The notes under the pieces were generated by a model. It saw only the letters and a program-made list of their open reading frames with translations, did no database searches and was not told where the DNA came from. The translations under genes were made by a program, and so were the position numbers. Below are positions 42,270 to 50,345 of a DNA stretch of 64,000 nt, in pieces. The stretch's first letter is position 1. Every line of letters begins with the position of its first letter. The DNA comes from Oscillospiraceae bacterium (GTDB taxonomy: Bacteria; Bacillota; Clostridia; Oscillospirales; Ruminococcaceae), in NCBI GenBank assembly GCA_900770285.1, contig CAAGJO010000007.1, positions 105,029-169,028 of the forward strand, given 5' to 3'.

Positions 42270-42305
42270 CAGGCGCCGGCAATCTATATGTTTCACCAAC
42301 GCCTG
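42270..42305 (-). terminator. Terminator of the Ser/Glu-rich lipoprotein gene
   Basis: Closing stem CAGGCG with CGCCTG around a 24-base loop, followed by TATTTTTT on the minus strand, 52 bases past the stop. Confidence 0.6.
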
Positions 42306-42357
42306 ATTTGCAAAATTCATCTGCCGCCATATATCAGACGAACTCAGTCAAAATATA

Positions 42358-42963
42358 TTATTTAAATTCTTTTGAGGTAATCAATTCGCCTGTTGAGTCT
42401 TTGTACTCAACAATTACTGATTCTGCTGAAGGTACAACAAGCTTAACGCTTTCATAAACACTCTTGAAAGTATCACCCTGTGTGTCAAGGCTTTTATCAA
42501 GAGAATCTTTGAGCTCATCGTTGTTTTTAACTGAGCTTGATGTGTATGTATATGAATATACCAAAGAATTTCCTCTTGCTACAATATCCATAGACAGACC
42601 TGTACCTTCAATCTGCTTTTTAGCAGAATCAAAAGTTGTTTTATTTGTATCAATAAACTCCTGAACAGAGTCCAGCTGAATTGTAGTAGTTTCACCGTCT
42701 TCACCTACTGATTCTTCTGCTTGTGATGCATCTGCGTCTTCCGTTGATTCTGTTACAACGTCAGCAGCGCTTTCTTCGGCAGCTGATGATTCTTCACTGC
42801 TTTCTGTCTCTGATGATTCCTCACTGCTTTCTGCTTGTGATGATTCTGCAGCTGATGATGATTCAGATGCTGATGAGTCTCCGCCTTTAAGACTGTCCAA
42901 TGAGCATGATGCAAAGGTAAGACAAAGAATAACCGAACTGATAAGTGCCATTAATTTCTTCAT
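42358..42963 (-). CDS. Ser/Glu-rich lipoprotein with DUF4854-like C-terminal domain
   Basis: A 201-residue lipoprotein. Signal with lipobox FASC (Cys 20), a very acidic Ser/Glu/Ala linker with repeated 'ESSE' units (about 30-90), and a folded C-terminal domain of about 105 residues ('FIDTNKTTFDSAKKQIEG', 'IVARGNSLVYSYTYTS'). The domain resembles DUF4854, a small domain on Firmicute lipoproteins without known role. Its leader contains a tandem 28-base duplication. Monocistronic between two terminators. Confidence 0.75.
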   Translation of the reverse strand: MKKLMALISSVILCLTFASCSLDSLKGGDSSASESSSAAESSQAESSEESSETESSEESSAAEESAADVVTESTEDADASQAEESVGEDGETTTIQLDSVQEFIDTNKTTFDSAKKQIEGTGLSMDIVARGNSLVYSYTYTSSSVKNNDELKDSLDKSLDTQGDTFKSVYESVKLVVPSAESVIVEYKDSTGELITSKEFK

Positions 42964-42995
42964 TTTACTGTTTCCTCCTAAATTTTGTGTTTTAT

Positions 42996-43051
42996 AAACA
43001 AATGCTTTACTAATAATTTATGCAAACAAATGCTTTACTAATAATTTATGC
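42996..43051. repeat. Tandem duplication of 28 bases
   Basis: Two identical, adjoining 28-base units (42996-43023 and 43024-43051), each containing AAATGCTTTACTAATAATTT. They lie between the promoter and the start codon of the lipoprotein gene, lengthening its leader. Confidence 0.95.
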
Positions 43052-43065
43052 AAAGCGACATACCC

Positions 43066-43093
43066 ATTATACCACATTGCAAAAAATATTCAA
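43066..43093 (-). promoter_or_regulatory. Promoter of the Ser/Glu-rich lipoprotein gene
   Basis: TTGAAT (43088-43093), 16 bases, TATAAT (43066-43071) on the minus strand, upstream of the tandem repeat. Confidence 0.7.
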
Positions 43094-43149
43094 TGACTTT
43101 TGTTAAATTATTCATTTGAAATCTTCACTTTCATTAAAAGCCGACAAAA

Positions 43150-43175
43150 AATCCCTTGAAATAAATCAAGGGATT
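43150..43175 (-). terminator. Terminator of the dehydratase-activase operon
   Basis: Stem AATCCCTTGA with TCAAGGGATT followed by T6 on the minus strand, 19 bases past the stop. Confidence 0.88.
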
Positions 43176-43194
43176 AGCGTTTATTTACTGCATT

Positions 43195-44481
43195 TTATAG
43201 CTTTGCATTGGCGAGCATAAGTTTGATTCTGTTTTCCTGGTTTACTTTTGTAGCACCCGGATCATAGTCAATAGCAACAATATTTGCATCGGGATAGGCC
43301 TCTTTTATAACTCGTGACATGCCTTTAGCAACAATATGATTCGGGAGACAACCAAACGGCTGAGTACAAATAATATTCTTTGTGCCGGTTTCGGCAAGAG
43401 CTGCCATTTCAGCTGTAATAAGCCAGCCTTCACCCATCTTTACTCCTTGATTAATATATTTATCAGCACATCTGCGCAGGTGTTCAAAATCATGCGGAGG
43501 ATCAAAAGCACCTTGATCTTTTATAGCCTTGATCATCTGTTTCTGGAATTTATACAAAACATCATATCCAAGACCAAATGCAACGGTTTTTGCCGTTCTG
43601 CTGTCATAAATCCTTGCATCATTTACAGCGTCTGATGCACAGTACATAATAAAGTCAAGAAGTCCGGGAACAACAGGTTCACAGCCTTCCGAAAGCAAAA
43701 ACTCGTTAAGATGGTTGTTGGCCATTGGAGAATACTTAACATAAATTTCGCCTACAATTCCAACCTTAGGCTTTTTCTCCTTGGTCTTAGGAAGATTGTC
43801 AAAATCCTTTAAAATTGCATTGTAGATACTCTTTGTGTGCATGAATTTTGTACCCTGAAAAAGCTTGCCAAGACGATGCTGCCATCTTGCCAGCAGCTCG
43901 TCTGTACTGTTATCTTTTATTTCATAAGGTTTGCACTGATTATACAAAAGCATAAGCAGATCCCCGTAAAGTACCGCATAGACAAGCTTTAACGCTATGG
44001 CAGGGGTTACGTCAATAGACGCATCTTTTTCCAGTCCGCTGAAATTCATAGAAAGAACAGGAACCTGAGGGAATTCTGCTGAAATTGCTTTCCTCAAAAG
44101 ATAAAGATAATTTGACGCACGGCATCCGCCGCCTGTCTGTGAAATTAACAAAGCTGTATGATCAAGATCATATTTTCCGCTTTTTAAAGCATCCATAAAC
44201 TGACCGATTACAAGCAATGCAGGATAGCACGTATCATTATGAGTATTTTTCAAGCCCTCGTTAATAACATTCTGTGTAGAAGTCTGCAATAATTTCATAT
44301 GATAACCGTACTGATCATAAATTGCCATTATTAATTTAAAATGAATTGGCAGCATATCCGGTATCAGGATTGTATATTCTTCTTTTCTTGACTTATCAAA
44401 ATATGCCTTGTTAACTCTTTTGGAGTCTTTTTTTTCTTCTGATTTTTTGGCTTTTTTATTTTTGTCAGATTTATCCTTCAT
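43195..44481 (-). CDS. 2-hydroxyacyl-CoA dehydratase-like protein (COG3581 type)
   Basis: A 428-residue cytoplasmic protein related to the D component (HgdB-like) found as the last part of large activase fusions in Clostridia. It has a Lys-rich N-terminus, 'NDTCYPALLVIGQFMDAL' with a likely Fe-S Cys (about 85), 'QTGGGCRASNYLYLLR' (about 118), 'VGIVGEIYVKYSP' and 'CTQPFGCLPNHIV' (about 380). It overlaps the activase gene by 11 bases, and GGAGG sets the start at 44481. The substrate is unknown; these atypical family members are not proven to dehydrate hydroxyacyl-CoA. Confidence 0.8.
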   Translation of the reverse strand: MKDKSDKNKKAKKSEEKKDSKRVNKAYFDKSRKEEYTILIPDMLPIHFKLIMAIYDQYGYHMKLLQTSTQNVINEGLKNTHNDTCYPALLVIGQFMDALKSGKYDLDHTALLISQTGGGCRASNYLYLLRKAISAEFPQVPVLSMNFSGLEKDASIDVTPAIALKLVYAVLYGDLLMLLYNQCKPYEIKDNSTDELLARWQHRLGKLFQGTKFMHTKSIYNAILKDFDNLPKTKEKKPKVGIVGEIYVKYSPMANNHLNEFLLSEGCEPVVPGLLDFIMYCASDAVNDARIYDSRTAKTVAFGLGYDVLYKFQKQMIKAIKDQGAFDPPHDFEHLRRCADKYINQGVKMGEGWLITAEMAALAETGTKNIICTQPFGCLPNHIVAKGMSRVIKEAYPDANIVAIDYDPGATKVNQENRIKLMLANAKL

Positions 44482-47425
44482 GTTTATTTTCCTCCTTTTC
44501 TTCCAGTGCTGCCGCAAGGGATCTTAGTCTTATCTTTGCAGCTCCCAGATTTGTAATTTCATCTATTTTCAGCTGAGTGTAAAGCTTTCCGTGCTGTTCA
44601 AGAATAGCTCTGATCTCATCAGTAGTTATAGCATCAATGCCGCAGCCGAATGATACAAGCTGAACAAGCTGCATATCATCGTTTTGACATACATATTCGG
44701 CAGCCCTGTACATTCTTGAATGGAATGTCCATTGATTAAGTACGTCAAGAGCCGGTGTGTCAACAAGTTCTGCAACGCTGTCCTCGGTTACAACCGCAAA
44801 TCCCAAAGAAGTAATAAGCTTGTGGATACCATGGTTTATTTCAGGATCAATATGATAAGGTCTGCCAGCAATAACGATAATTTTCCTGCCCTGTTTTCTT
44901 GCCTCAGCAATTATCTCCTGAGCCTTGTTCTTAATGGATTTTTTATAATTCATCTGTGCGGTATATGCTTTGTTAAGTGCCTGAGCTGTCTGCTTCACGG
45001 TTATACCGTATTTTTTCAGTGCTGTTGAAACAACCCTTGCTACATTCCCCTTGTTGTTGATATCCATATACGGTGCAACAAAGTTGTCATCATTGAGAAC
45101 GTCCATGTTTGCTTTTAAAAGTTCAGGATAATAAGCAACTACAGGACAGTTGTAATGGTTATCTGATTGTCCCTCATCAACTCCATAGCTCATGCAGGGA
45201 TAAAATATAAAGTCAACGCCTTTGTCTATAAGACTCTGAATGTGACCGTGCATAAGTTTAGCAGGATAGCAAACAGTATCCGAAGGAATAGTCTGCTGAC
45301 CTTTATAATAAGTATCTCTTGTGGATTCCTCAGAAAATACGGTTTCAAATCCAAGCTCCGTAAGGAGTGTATTATAAAACGGCATTAAGTCATAGAAATT
45401 GAGACCAAGAGGAAGTCCCACCTTTGCCTTAGGATTAGCAGGCTGCTTTTTGCTTAAATCAATAAGTGCATTGTATTTAAACTCAATCATATTTTCCATC
45501 TTATTCTGGATTTTTATGCCTGCACCCTTTTCGCATCTGTTGCCTGCTGTAAATCTTCTTCCGTCATTAAATCTTATAATAGTAAGATTGCATTTTGCTC
45601 CGCAGCCTTTGCACTGAACCGCAGTGGTTTTATATGCAAATTCTTCAAGCTGCTCTAAAGTCAAGATGCCTGAAGTTTTATCAGAATGCTGAGCTTTTTC
45701 CTTTGCAAACAATGCGCAGCCGAACGCTCCCATAAGACCTGCAATTGCAGGACGTGTAACGTTTCTGCCAAGCTCTTTTTCAAATGAACGCAGAACAGCA
45801 TCATTAAGAAATGTACCGCCCTGAACCACTATATTTTCCCCAAGCTCATCAACAGATTTTGCTCTGATAACTTTGTAAATAGCATTTTTGATAATTGACG
45901 ACGACAAGCCTGCTGATATATCCTCAACCGATGCACCGTCCTTCTGCGCCTGCTTTACAGATGAGTTCATAAAGACCGTACATCTCGAACCAAGCTCCAC
46001 AGGTGCTTTTGCAAAAAGTCCCAATCTTGCAAAATCTGCAATATCGTATCCCATCGCCTGTGCAAAAGTCTGAATAAATGAACCGCAGCCTGACGAACAA
46101 GCCTCGTTAAGCATAATGCTGTCAATGGCGTTATTTTTTATTTTAAAACATTTTATATCCTGTCCGCCGATGTCAATGATAAAGTCAACGCCAGGACAAA
46201 AATATGCTGCTGCTTTGTAGTGTGCCACCGTTTCAACAATACCGTAATCCACACCAAGACCTGACTTTATGAGATCCTCGCCATAGCCTGTAACTGCCGA
46301 CGCTTTTATAATCATTTCAGGTGTTGCAAGTCTATATATCTCTTCAAGCTTGGACGCAATTATTTCCAGCGGCTGACCTTTGCTTGTACCATAATATTGA
46401 TACAAAAGCTTGCCGTCAGGAGTTATAAGCACAAGCTTTGTGGTTGTTGAACCTGCATCTATACCAAGATATGCGTCCCCTCTATAGGTCCTGATATCCT
46501 CATACTTCAAATCCGACTGCTTGTGACGTTCAACAAATTCACGGTAATCCTCCTGAGTTTCAAACAACGGTTCTGTTACAGCTATAGCGTCATGAGCCTT
46601 TGCATTAACTATCTTCTCGAGAATTTCTTCAATAGTCATTTCTTCCCCAAGACTTTCCGCCTGAATAGACGCACCGTAAGCCATAAAGCATGGTGCAAGC
46701 TCAGGAAAGATTGCATGCTCTTCATCAAGATTTAAAGTTCTTACAAAAGCCGCTCTCAGCCCTTTAAGGAATGAAAGAGGTCCGCCTAAGAAAAGTACCT
46801 TGCCCTGAATTTTTCTTCCCTGTGCAAGACCGGAAACAGTCTGGTCAACTACTGCCTGAAAAATTGAAGCTGCAATGTCTTCTTTTTTTGCACCCTGATT
46901 AAGCAGCGGCTGAATGTCTGACTTTGCGAAAACGCCGCATCTTGAGGCAATAGGATAAAGTTTTTCACTCTTTAAAGAAAGCTCGTCAAGCTCGTTCGGA
47001 GTAACGTCCAGAAGGCTTGCCATCTGGTCGATGAACGCACCTGTACCGCCTGCACAGGAACCGTTCATACGCTGTTCCACTCCGCCTGTCAGGAAAATGA
47101 TCTTTGCATCCTCTCCGCCCAGCTCAACTACAACATCTGTATCCGGATAACTTTTATTTACCGCTACAAATGCAGCAAAAACTTCCTGAACAAAGGGAAG
47201 ATCAGATGCCTCAGCTATTCCAAGTCCTGCCGAACCGGTTATTGCGACCTTAAATTTATCACCTTTATACTTATCTCTGATTATTCTTAACTGCTGTGCA
47301 ACAGTTTCACGCACCTTTGAATAATGTCGCTCATATTTGCAATATACAATTTCGTCACCATCAAGAATGACCGTTTTTACTGTTGTAGAACCTACATCAA
47401 TACCAAGGCAGTATATTTTATTCAT
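44471..47425 (-). CDS. Acyl-CoA dehydratase activase with two ASKHA ATPase domains and DUF2229
   Basis: A 984-residue protein. Two BadF/BadG-type ASKHA ATPase domains: the first begins 'LGIDVGSTTVKTVIL' (residue 7), with 'GGEDAK' and the cluster Cys in 'NGSCAGGTGAF'. The second begins 'LGIDAGSTTTKLVLI' (about 322), with 'IDIGGQDIK' and 'CSSGCGSFI'. A C-terminal COG3580/DUF2229 part (about 640 onward) follows, with 'CKGCGAKCNL' and 'CYPAKLMHGH'. Activases of this kind use ATP hydrolysis to push an electron into a radical dehydratase. Related proteins often carry the COG3581 part in the same chain; here it is a separate overlapping gene. Confidence 0.85.
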   Translation of the reverse strand: MNKIYCLGIDVGSTTVKTVILDGDEIVYCKYERHYSKVRETVAQQLRIIRDKYKGDKFKVAITGSAGLGIAEASDLPFVQEVFAAFVAVNKSYPDTDVVVELGGEDAKIIFLTGGVEQRMNGSCAGGTGAFIDQMASLLDVTPNELDELSLKSEKLYPIASRCGVFAKSDIQPLLNQGAKKEDIAASIFQAVVDQTVSGLAQGRKIQGKVLFLGGPLSFLKGLRAAFVRTLNLDEEHAIFPELAPCFMAYGASIQAESLGEEMTIEEILEKIVNAKAHDAIAVTEPLFETQEDYREFVERHKQSDLKYEDIRTYRGDAYLGIDAGSTTTKLVLITPDGKLLYQYYGTSKGQPLEIIASKLEEIYRLATPEMIIKASAVTGYGEDLIKSGLGVDYGIVETVAHYKAAAYFCPGVDFIIDIGGQDIKCFKIKNNAIDSIMLNEACSSGCGSFIQTFAQAMGYDIADFARLGLFAKAPVELGSRCTVFMNSSVKQAQKDGASVEDISAGLSSSIIKNAIYKVIRAKSVDELGENIVVQGGTFLNDAVLRSFEKELGRNVTRPAIAGLMGAFGCALFAKEKAQHSDKTSGILTLEQLEEFAYKTTAVQCKGCGAKCNLTIIRFNDGRRFTAGNRCEKGAGIKIQNKMENMIEFKYNALIDLSKKQPANPKAKVGLPLGLNFYDLMPFYNTLLTELGFETVFSEESTRDTYYKGQQTIPSDTVCYPAKLMHGHIQSLIDKGVDFIFYPCMSYGVDEGQSDNHYNCPVVAYYPELLKANMDVLNDDNFVAPYMDINNKGNVARVVSTALKKYGITVKQTAQALNKAYTAQMNYKKSIKNKAQEIIAEARKQGRKIIVIAGRPYHIDPEINHGIHKLITSLGFAVVTEDSVAELVDTPALDVLNQWTFHSRMYRAAEYVCQNDDMQLVQLVSFGCGIDAITTDEIRAILEQHGKLYTQLKIDEITNLGAAKIRLRSLAAALEEKEENKHEG

Positions 47426-47872
47426 ACTCTTTTATGCTTTTATAAAAAAGCATATCCTCCCTCCGCAATAAAATGAATATATCTATATTTTTCTGTCAAC
47501 TATATTATATGCCGGTACAAAGGCAATATATTGTATATAAGCCTATGCCTTATAATTATAACATACTTTTTTGCAAAATAAAATACTTTTCATAAAATTT
47601 TCATTAAATTTGCTTTTTATCAACCTTTATTAACAATGTTTGCGAAAATATGATTTTAATGGCAAAGAATTATACAAAATGCACAACAATTTATTAATTA
47701 ATTAATTGATATTAACGATTTTTTGATTTTTTATAATTTTTTTATTTAAAGCCTTTGACTTTTAAAGAAAATATGGTAAAATAAATATAAAGCATATTAT
47801 TTAAAATTGTATTTTTGTGATGTTTTGCCTTTTCAACATACATTGGTATTAAGACATTAGGAGGGGTTCAGA
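47426..47872. other. AT-rich divergent intergenic region
   Basis: About 447 bases between the divergent activase and methylglyoxal synthase genes. A plus-strand promoter TTGACT (47755-47760), 16 bases, TAAAAT (47777-47782) fits mgsA. The remainder is extremely AT-rich (including ATTAATTAATTAATTG near 47695) without a recognised gene or RNA. Confidence 0.6.
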
Positions 47873-48277
47873 TTGAATATAGCAATAATCGCACACGATA
47901 AAAAGAAAGAGCTTATGGTGCAGTTCTGCATAGCTTACTGCGGAATTTTAAGCAAACATTCTCTTTGTGCAACAGGAACAACAGGTAAGTTGGTGAGCGA
48001 TGCCACAGGTTTACACATAAGCTGCTATATGAATGGTTCCCAAGGCGGCGGACAGCAGATTGCTGCAAGAATTTCATGTAATGAAATTGACCTGCTTCTC
48101 CTTTTCAGAGATCCTATTTCTGCAAAACCTTCAGAGCCTGACGATATGGAATTACTCCGCTTGTGTGATGTACATAACATCCCGGTGGCAACCAATATTG
48201 CAACTGCTGAGGCATTGATTCACTCGTTAGAAAACGGTGACCTCGACTGGAGAAACATTGTTAATCCTTCTTTTTAA
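47873..48277 (+). CDS. mgsA: Methylglyoxal synthase
   Basis: A 134-residue enzyme converting dihydroxyacetone phosphate to methylglyoxal plus phosphate, a glycolytic bypass under phosphate limitation. It has 'IAHDKKKELM' (about 6), 'TGTTGKLV' (phosphate loop, about 38), 'GSQGGGQQIAA' (about 55) and 'FRDPISAKPSEPD' with the catalytic Asp (about 83). The start codon is TTG, with GGAGGGG 6 bases before. It ends in a hairpin at 48300-48327. Confidence 0.95.
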   Translation: MNIAIIAHDKKKELMVQFCIAYCGILSKHSLCATGTTGKLVSDATGLHISCYMNGSQGGGQQIAARISCNEIDLLLLFRDPISAKPSEPDDMELLRLCDVHNIPVATNIATAEALIHSLENGDLDWRNIVNPSF

Positions 48278-48299
48278 ATTTTTAATAATATAGTTATTC

Positions 48300-48327
48300 A
48301 AGGTTATCCTTTTATTAGGGTAACCTT
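48300..48327 (+). terminator. Terminator of mgsA
   Basis: Stem AAGGTTA with TAACCTT (loop including TCC/GGG pairs), followed by AAATTTTG, 22 bases past the stop. Confidence 0.75.
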
Positions 48328-48418
48328 AAATTTTGTATAAATTTTCAAGACTTTATTCAAATCCCTGCAGCTGATTAATAAAAGTGTGAGATATGAAAAG
48401 CACCGCATGTGCTAAGAC

Positions 48419-48447
48419 TTGATAATTGTGTGCTTTTATGGTATAAT
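48419..48447 (+). promoter_or_regulatory. Promoter of hisS
   Basis: TTGATA (48419-48424), 17 bases, TATAAT (48442-48447). The short leader leaves no room for a T-box. Confidence 0.8.
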
Positions 48448-48485
48448 TATTTTAATATATATGATTTTTGAAAGGACTTAAACTT

Positions 48486-49787
48486 ATGGCTATTATTACT
48501 CACAGACCAAAGGGTACTCAGGACGTTGTCCCAAGCCAGATTTATAAATGGCATTTTGTTGAAAAGACTGCTAAAAGCATAGCTGAGCTTTACGGTTTTA
48601 AAGAAATACGTATCCCTACCTTTGAAGATACAGGACTTTTTGTCCGCTCCGTCGGTGATACTACCGATGTTGTGCAAAAGGAAATGTACACCGTTTCCGC
48701 AACAGGCGACAGCACATTTACCCTCCGTCCTGAAGGTACGGCAGGAACAATGCGCGCTATTATCGAAAACGGCATACTTAATGAAGGCTTGCCTCAAAAG
48801 GTTTTCTATATGCTTTCCTGTTTCCGTCATGAGAAACCACAGGCAGGAAGATTAAGAGAATTTCACCAATTCGGCTGCGAAATGGTAGGCTCTGCAAATC
48901 CAAGAGCTGACGCTGAAACAATTGCCCTGGCAAAAAATCTCATTGACGAACTGGGAATAAAGAATGTAGAACTTAATATAAATTCTATCGGCTGTCCACA
49001 ATGCCGTTCAGAATATCATAAGGCTTTAAAAGAATACTTTGCTTCCCGCAGGGACGAGCTTTGCGATACCTGTAAAACACGCCTTGAGAAAAATCCTATG
49101 AGAATTCTCGACTGCAAATCCCCGGTATGTAAAGATATTGCAAAGCACGCACCGATTATTCTGGACTATCTTTGTGATGACTGCCGTGAGCATTTTGAAC
49201 AGGTCAAAAATATTCTTACTTCAATGGGCATTGCATATAAGATCAATCCTAAAATTGTTCGGGGACTTGATTATTATACAAGAACAGTATTTGAATTTAT
49301 ATCCACTGATATCGGTGCTCAGGGTACTGTATGCGCCGGAGGAAGATATGACGGACTTATTGAAGAACTTGGCGGAAAATCTGCACCTGCACTGGGATTC
49401 GCAATGGGACTGGAAAGAATTATTCTTACAATGGAAAATCAGGGAATAAGCTTTGGGGAACAAAATACCTGCTGTGTTTATTTCGCAGCCATAGGAGATA
49501 AAGCCGTAAATAAAGCCATTGAGCTTACATCTCTTTGCCGAAAAGAATTTATCTCCGCCGAATATGACCTTATAGGACGCGGACTTAAAGCACAAATGAA
49601 ATATGCAAATAAGATCGGTGCAAAGTATACTGTAGTTTTAGGTGATAATGAAATTGAAAGCGGCAGCGCAAAAATAAAAAATATGAAAAGCGGAGAAGAA
49701 ACTCCTATACAGATAAACAGCAAGTTTATTGAACAGTTTGATTCTGTTCTGGCAGCCGATATTCAATTCAATGACGAGGAACGCTGA
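48486..49787 (+). CDS. hisS: Histidyl-tRNA synthetase
   Basis: A 433-residue class II synthetase. N-terminal 'RPKGTQDVVP' (about 8), motif 1 region, motif 2 'CFRHEKPQAGRLREFHQFG' (about 113), HisA-type 'RGLDYYTRTVFE' (about 258), motif 3 'GFAMGLERI' and a C-terminal anticodon-binding domain. GAAAGGA decides the start at 48486. The next gene starts one base after its stop. Confidence 0.97.
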   Translation: MAIITHRPKGTQDVVPSQIYKWHFVEKTAKSIAELYGFKEIRIPTFEDTGLFVRSVGDTTDVVQKEMYTVSATGDSTFTLRPEGTAGTMRAIIENGILNEGLPQKVFYMLSCFRHEKPQAGRLREFHQFGCEMVGSANPRADAETIALAKNLIDELGIKNVELNINSIGCPQCRSEYHKALKEYFASRRDELCDTCKTRLEKNPMRILDCKSPVCKDIAKHAPIILDYLCDDCREHFEQVKNILTSMGIAYKINPKIVRGLDYYTRTVFEFISTDIGAQGTVCAGGRYDGLIEELGGKSAPALGFAMGLERIILTMENQGISFGEQNTCCVYFAAIGDKAVNKAIELTSLCRKEFISAEYDLIGRGLKAQMKYANKIGAKYTVVLGDNEIESGSAKIKNMKSGEETPIQINSKFIEQFDSVLAADIQFNDEER

Positions 49788-49788
49788 T

Positions 49789-50280
49789 ATGTTTGCATTT
49801 ATACCTAGATCCTATGAATTTGAAACAACGCTTACTCCAAAAAAAGCCGCAAGAAAAATCAATCACGATCTTATTGAGCAGCGCCCTTCCTTTAATGTTA
49901 TGTCAAACGGAAGATTTATGAGAAATCACCGCTTTGAAAGCTGCTATTACGGCTGCCGGACAAGTCAGTTTGAATTTCAGATATTTCACCATACGGCAAA
50001 AAAGCATGACGGCGGCACTGTGGGATTTTACGGCACTATTGAGCAATCAGGGGACGGAAGTATTATAAAAGGCAAATTCCGCAAGCCCATTTATACATAT
50101 GTTGTAGCTGCTTTGTGGATTTTGTTTTCATTGTTCTGCGCTTTATGCGTTCTGGCAGTCGGCGAAAAAATCGGCGCTGCTGCAATTCTGGCAGTTGCTC
50201 TTGCAGGTCTGGCGATTATGTTTTGGGACAGCAGTGAGAAAATGGTTAAAGCTTATCTTGATACCTTCCCCAGACCTTAA
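49789..50280 (+). CDS. Membrane protein of unknown function between hisS and aspS
   Basis: A 163-residue protein. A soluble, positively charged N-terminal part (MFAFIPRSYEFETTL, 'RFESCYYGCRTSQFEFQIF') is followed by two adjoining membrane helices (about 98-140) and a short tail. I do not recognise a family. Its ATG is one base past the hisS stop (TGATATG), so it is translationally coupled to hisS and part of the hisS-aspS transcript. No catalytic motif is visible. Confidence 0.7.
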   Translation: MFAFIPRSYEFETTLTPKKAARKINHDLIEQRPSFNVMSNGRFMRNHRFESCYYGCRTSQFEFQIFHHTAKKHDGGTVGFYGTIEQSGDGSIIKGKFRKPIYTYVVAALWILFSLFCALCVLAVGEKIGAAAILAVALAGLAIMFWDSSEKMVKAYLDTFPRP

Positions 50281-50345
50281 AACTTCAATTCAGCATAAGT
50301 ATAAAGGACAATAAATCTTTTGATTCAGAAAGGATAATAATAAAT

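Noticed and set aside
48328..48485. T-box upstream of hisS
   Set aside because: No T-box core sequence and the predicted promoter leaves a leader of only about 30 bases.
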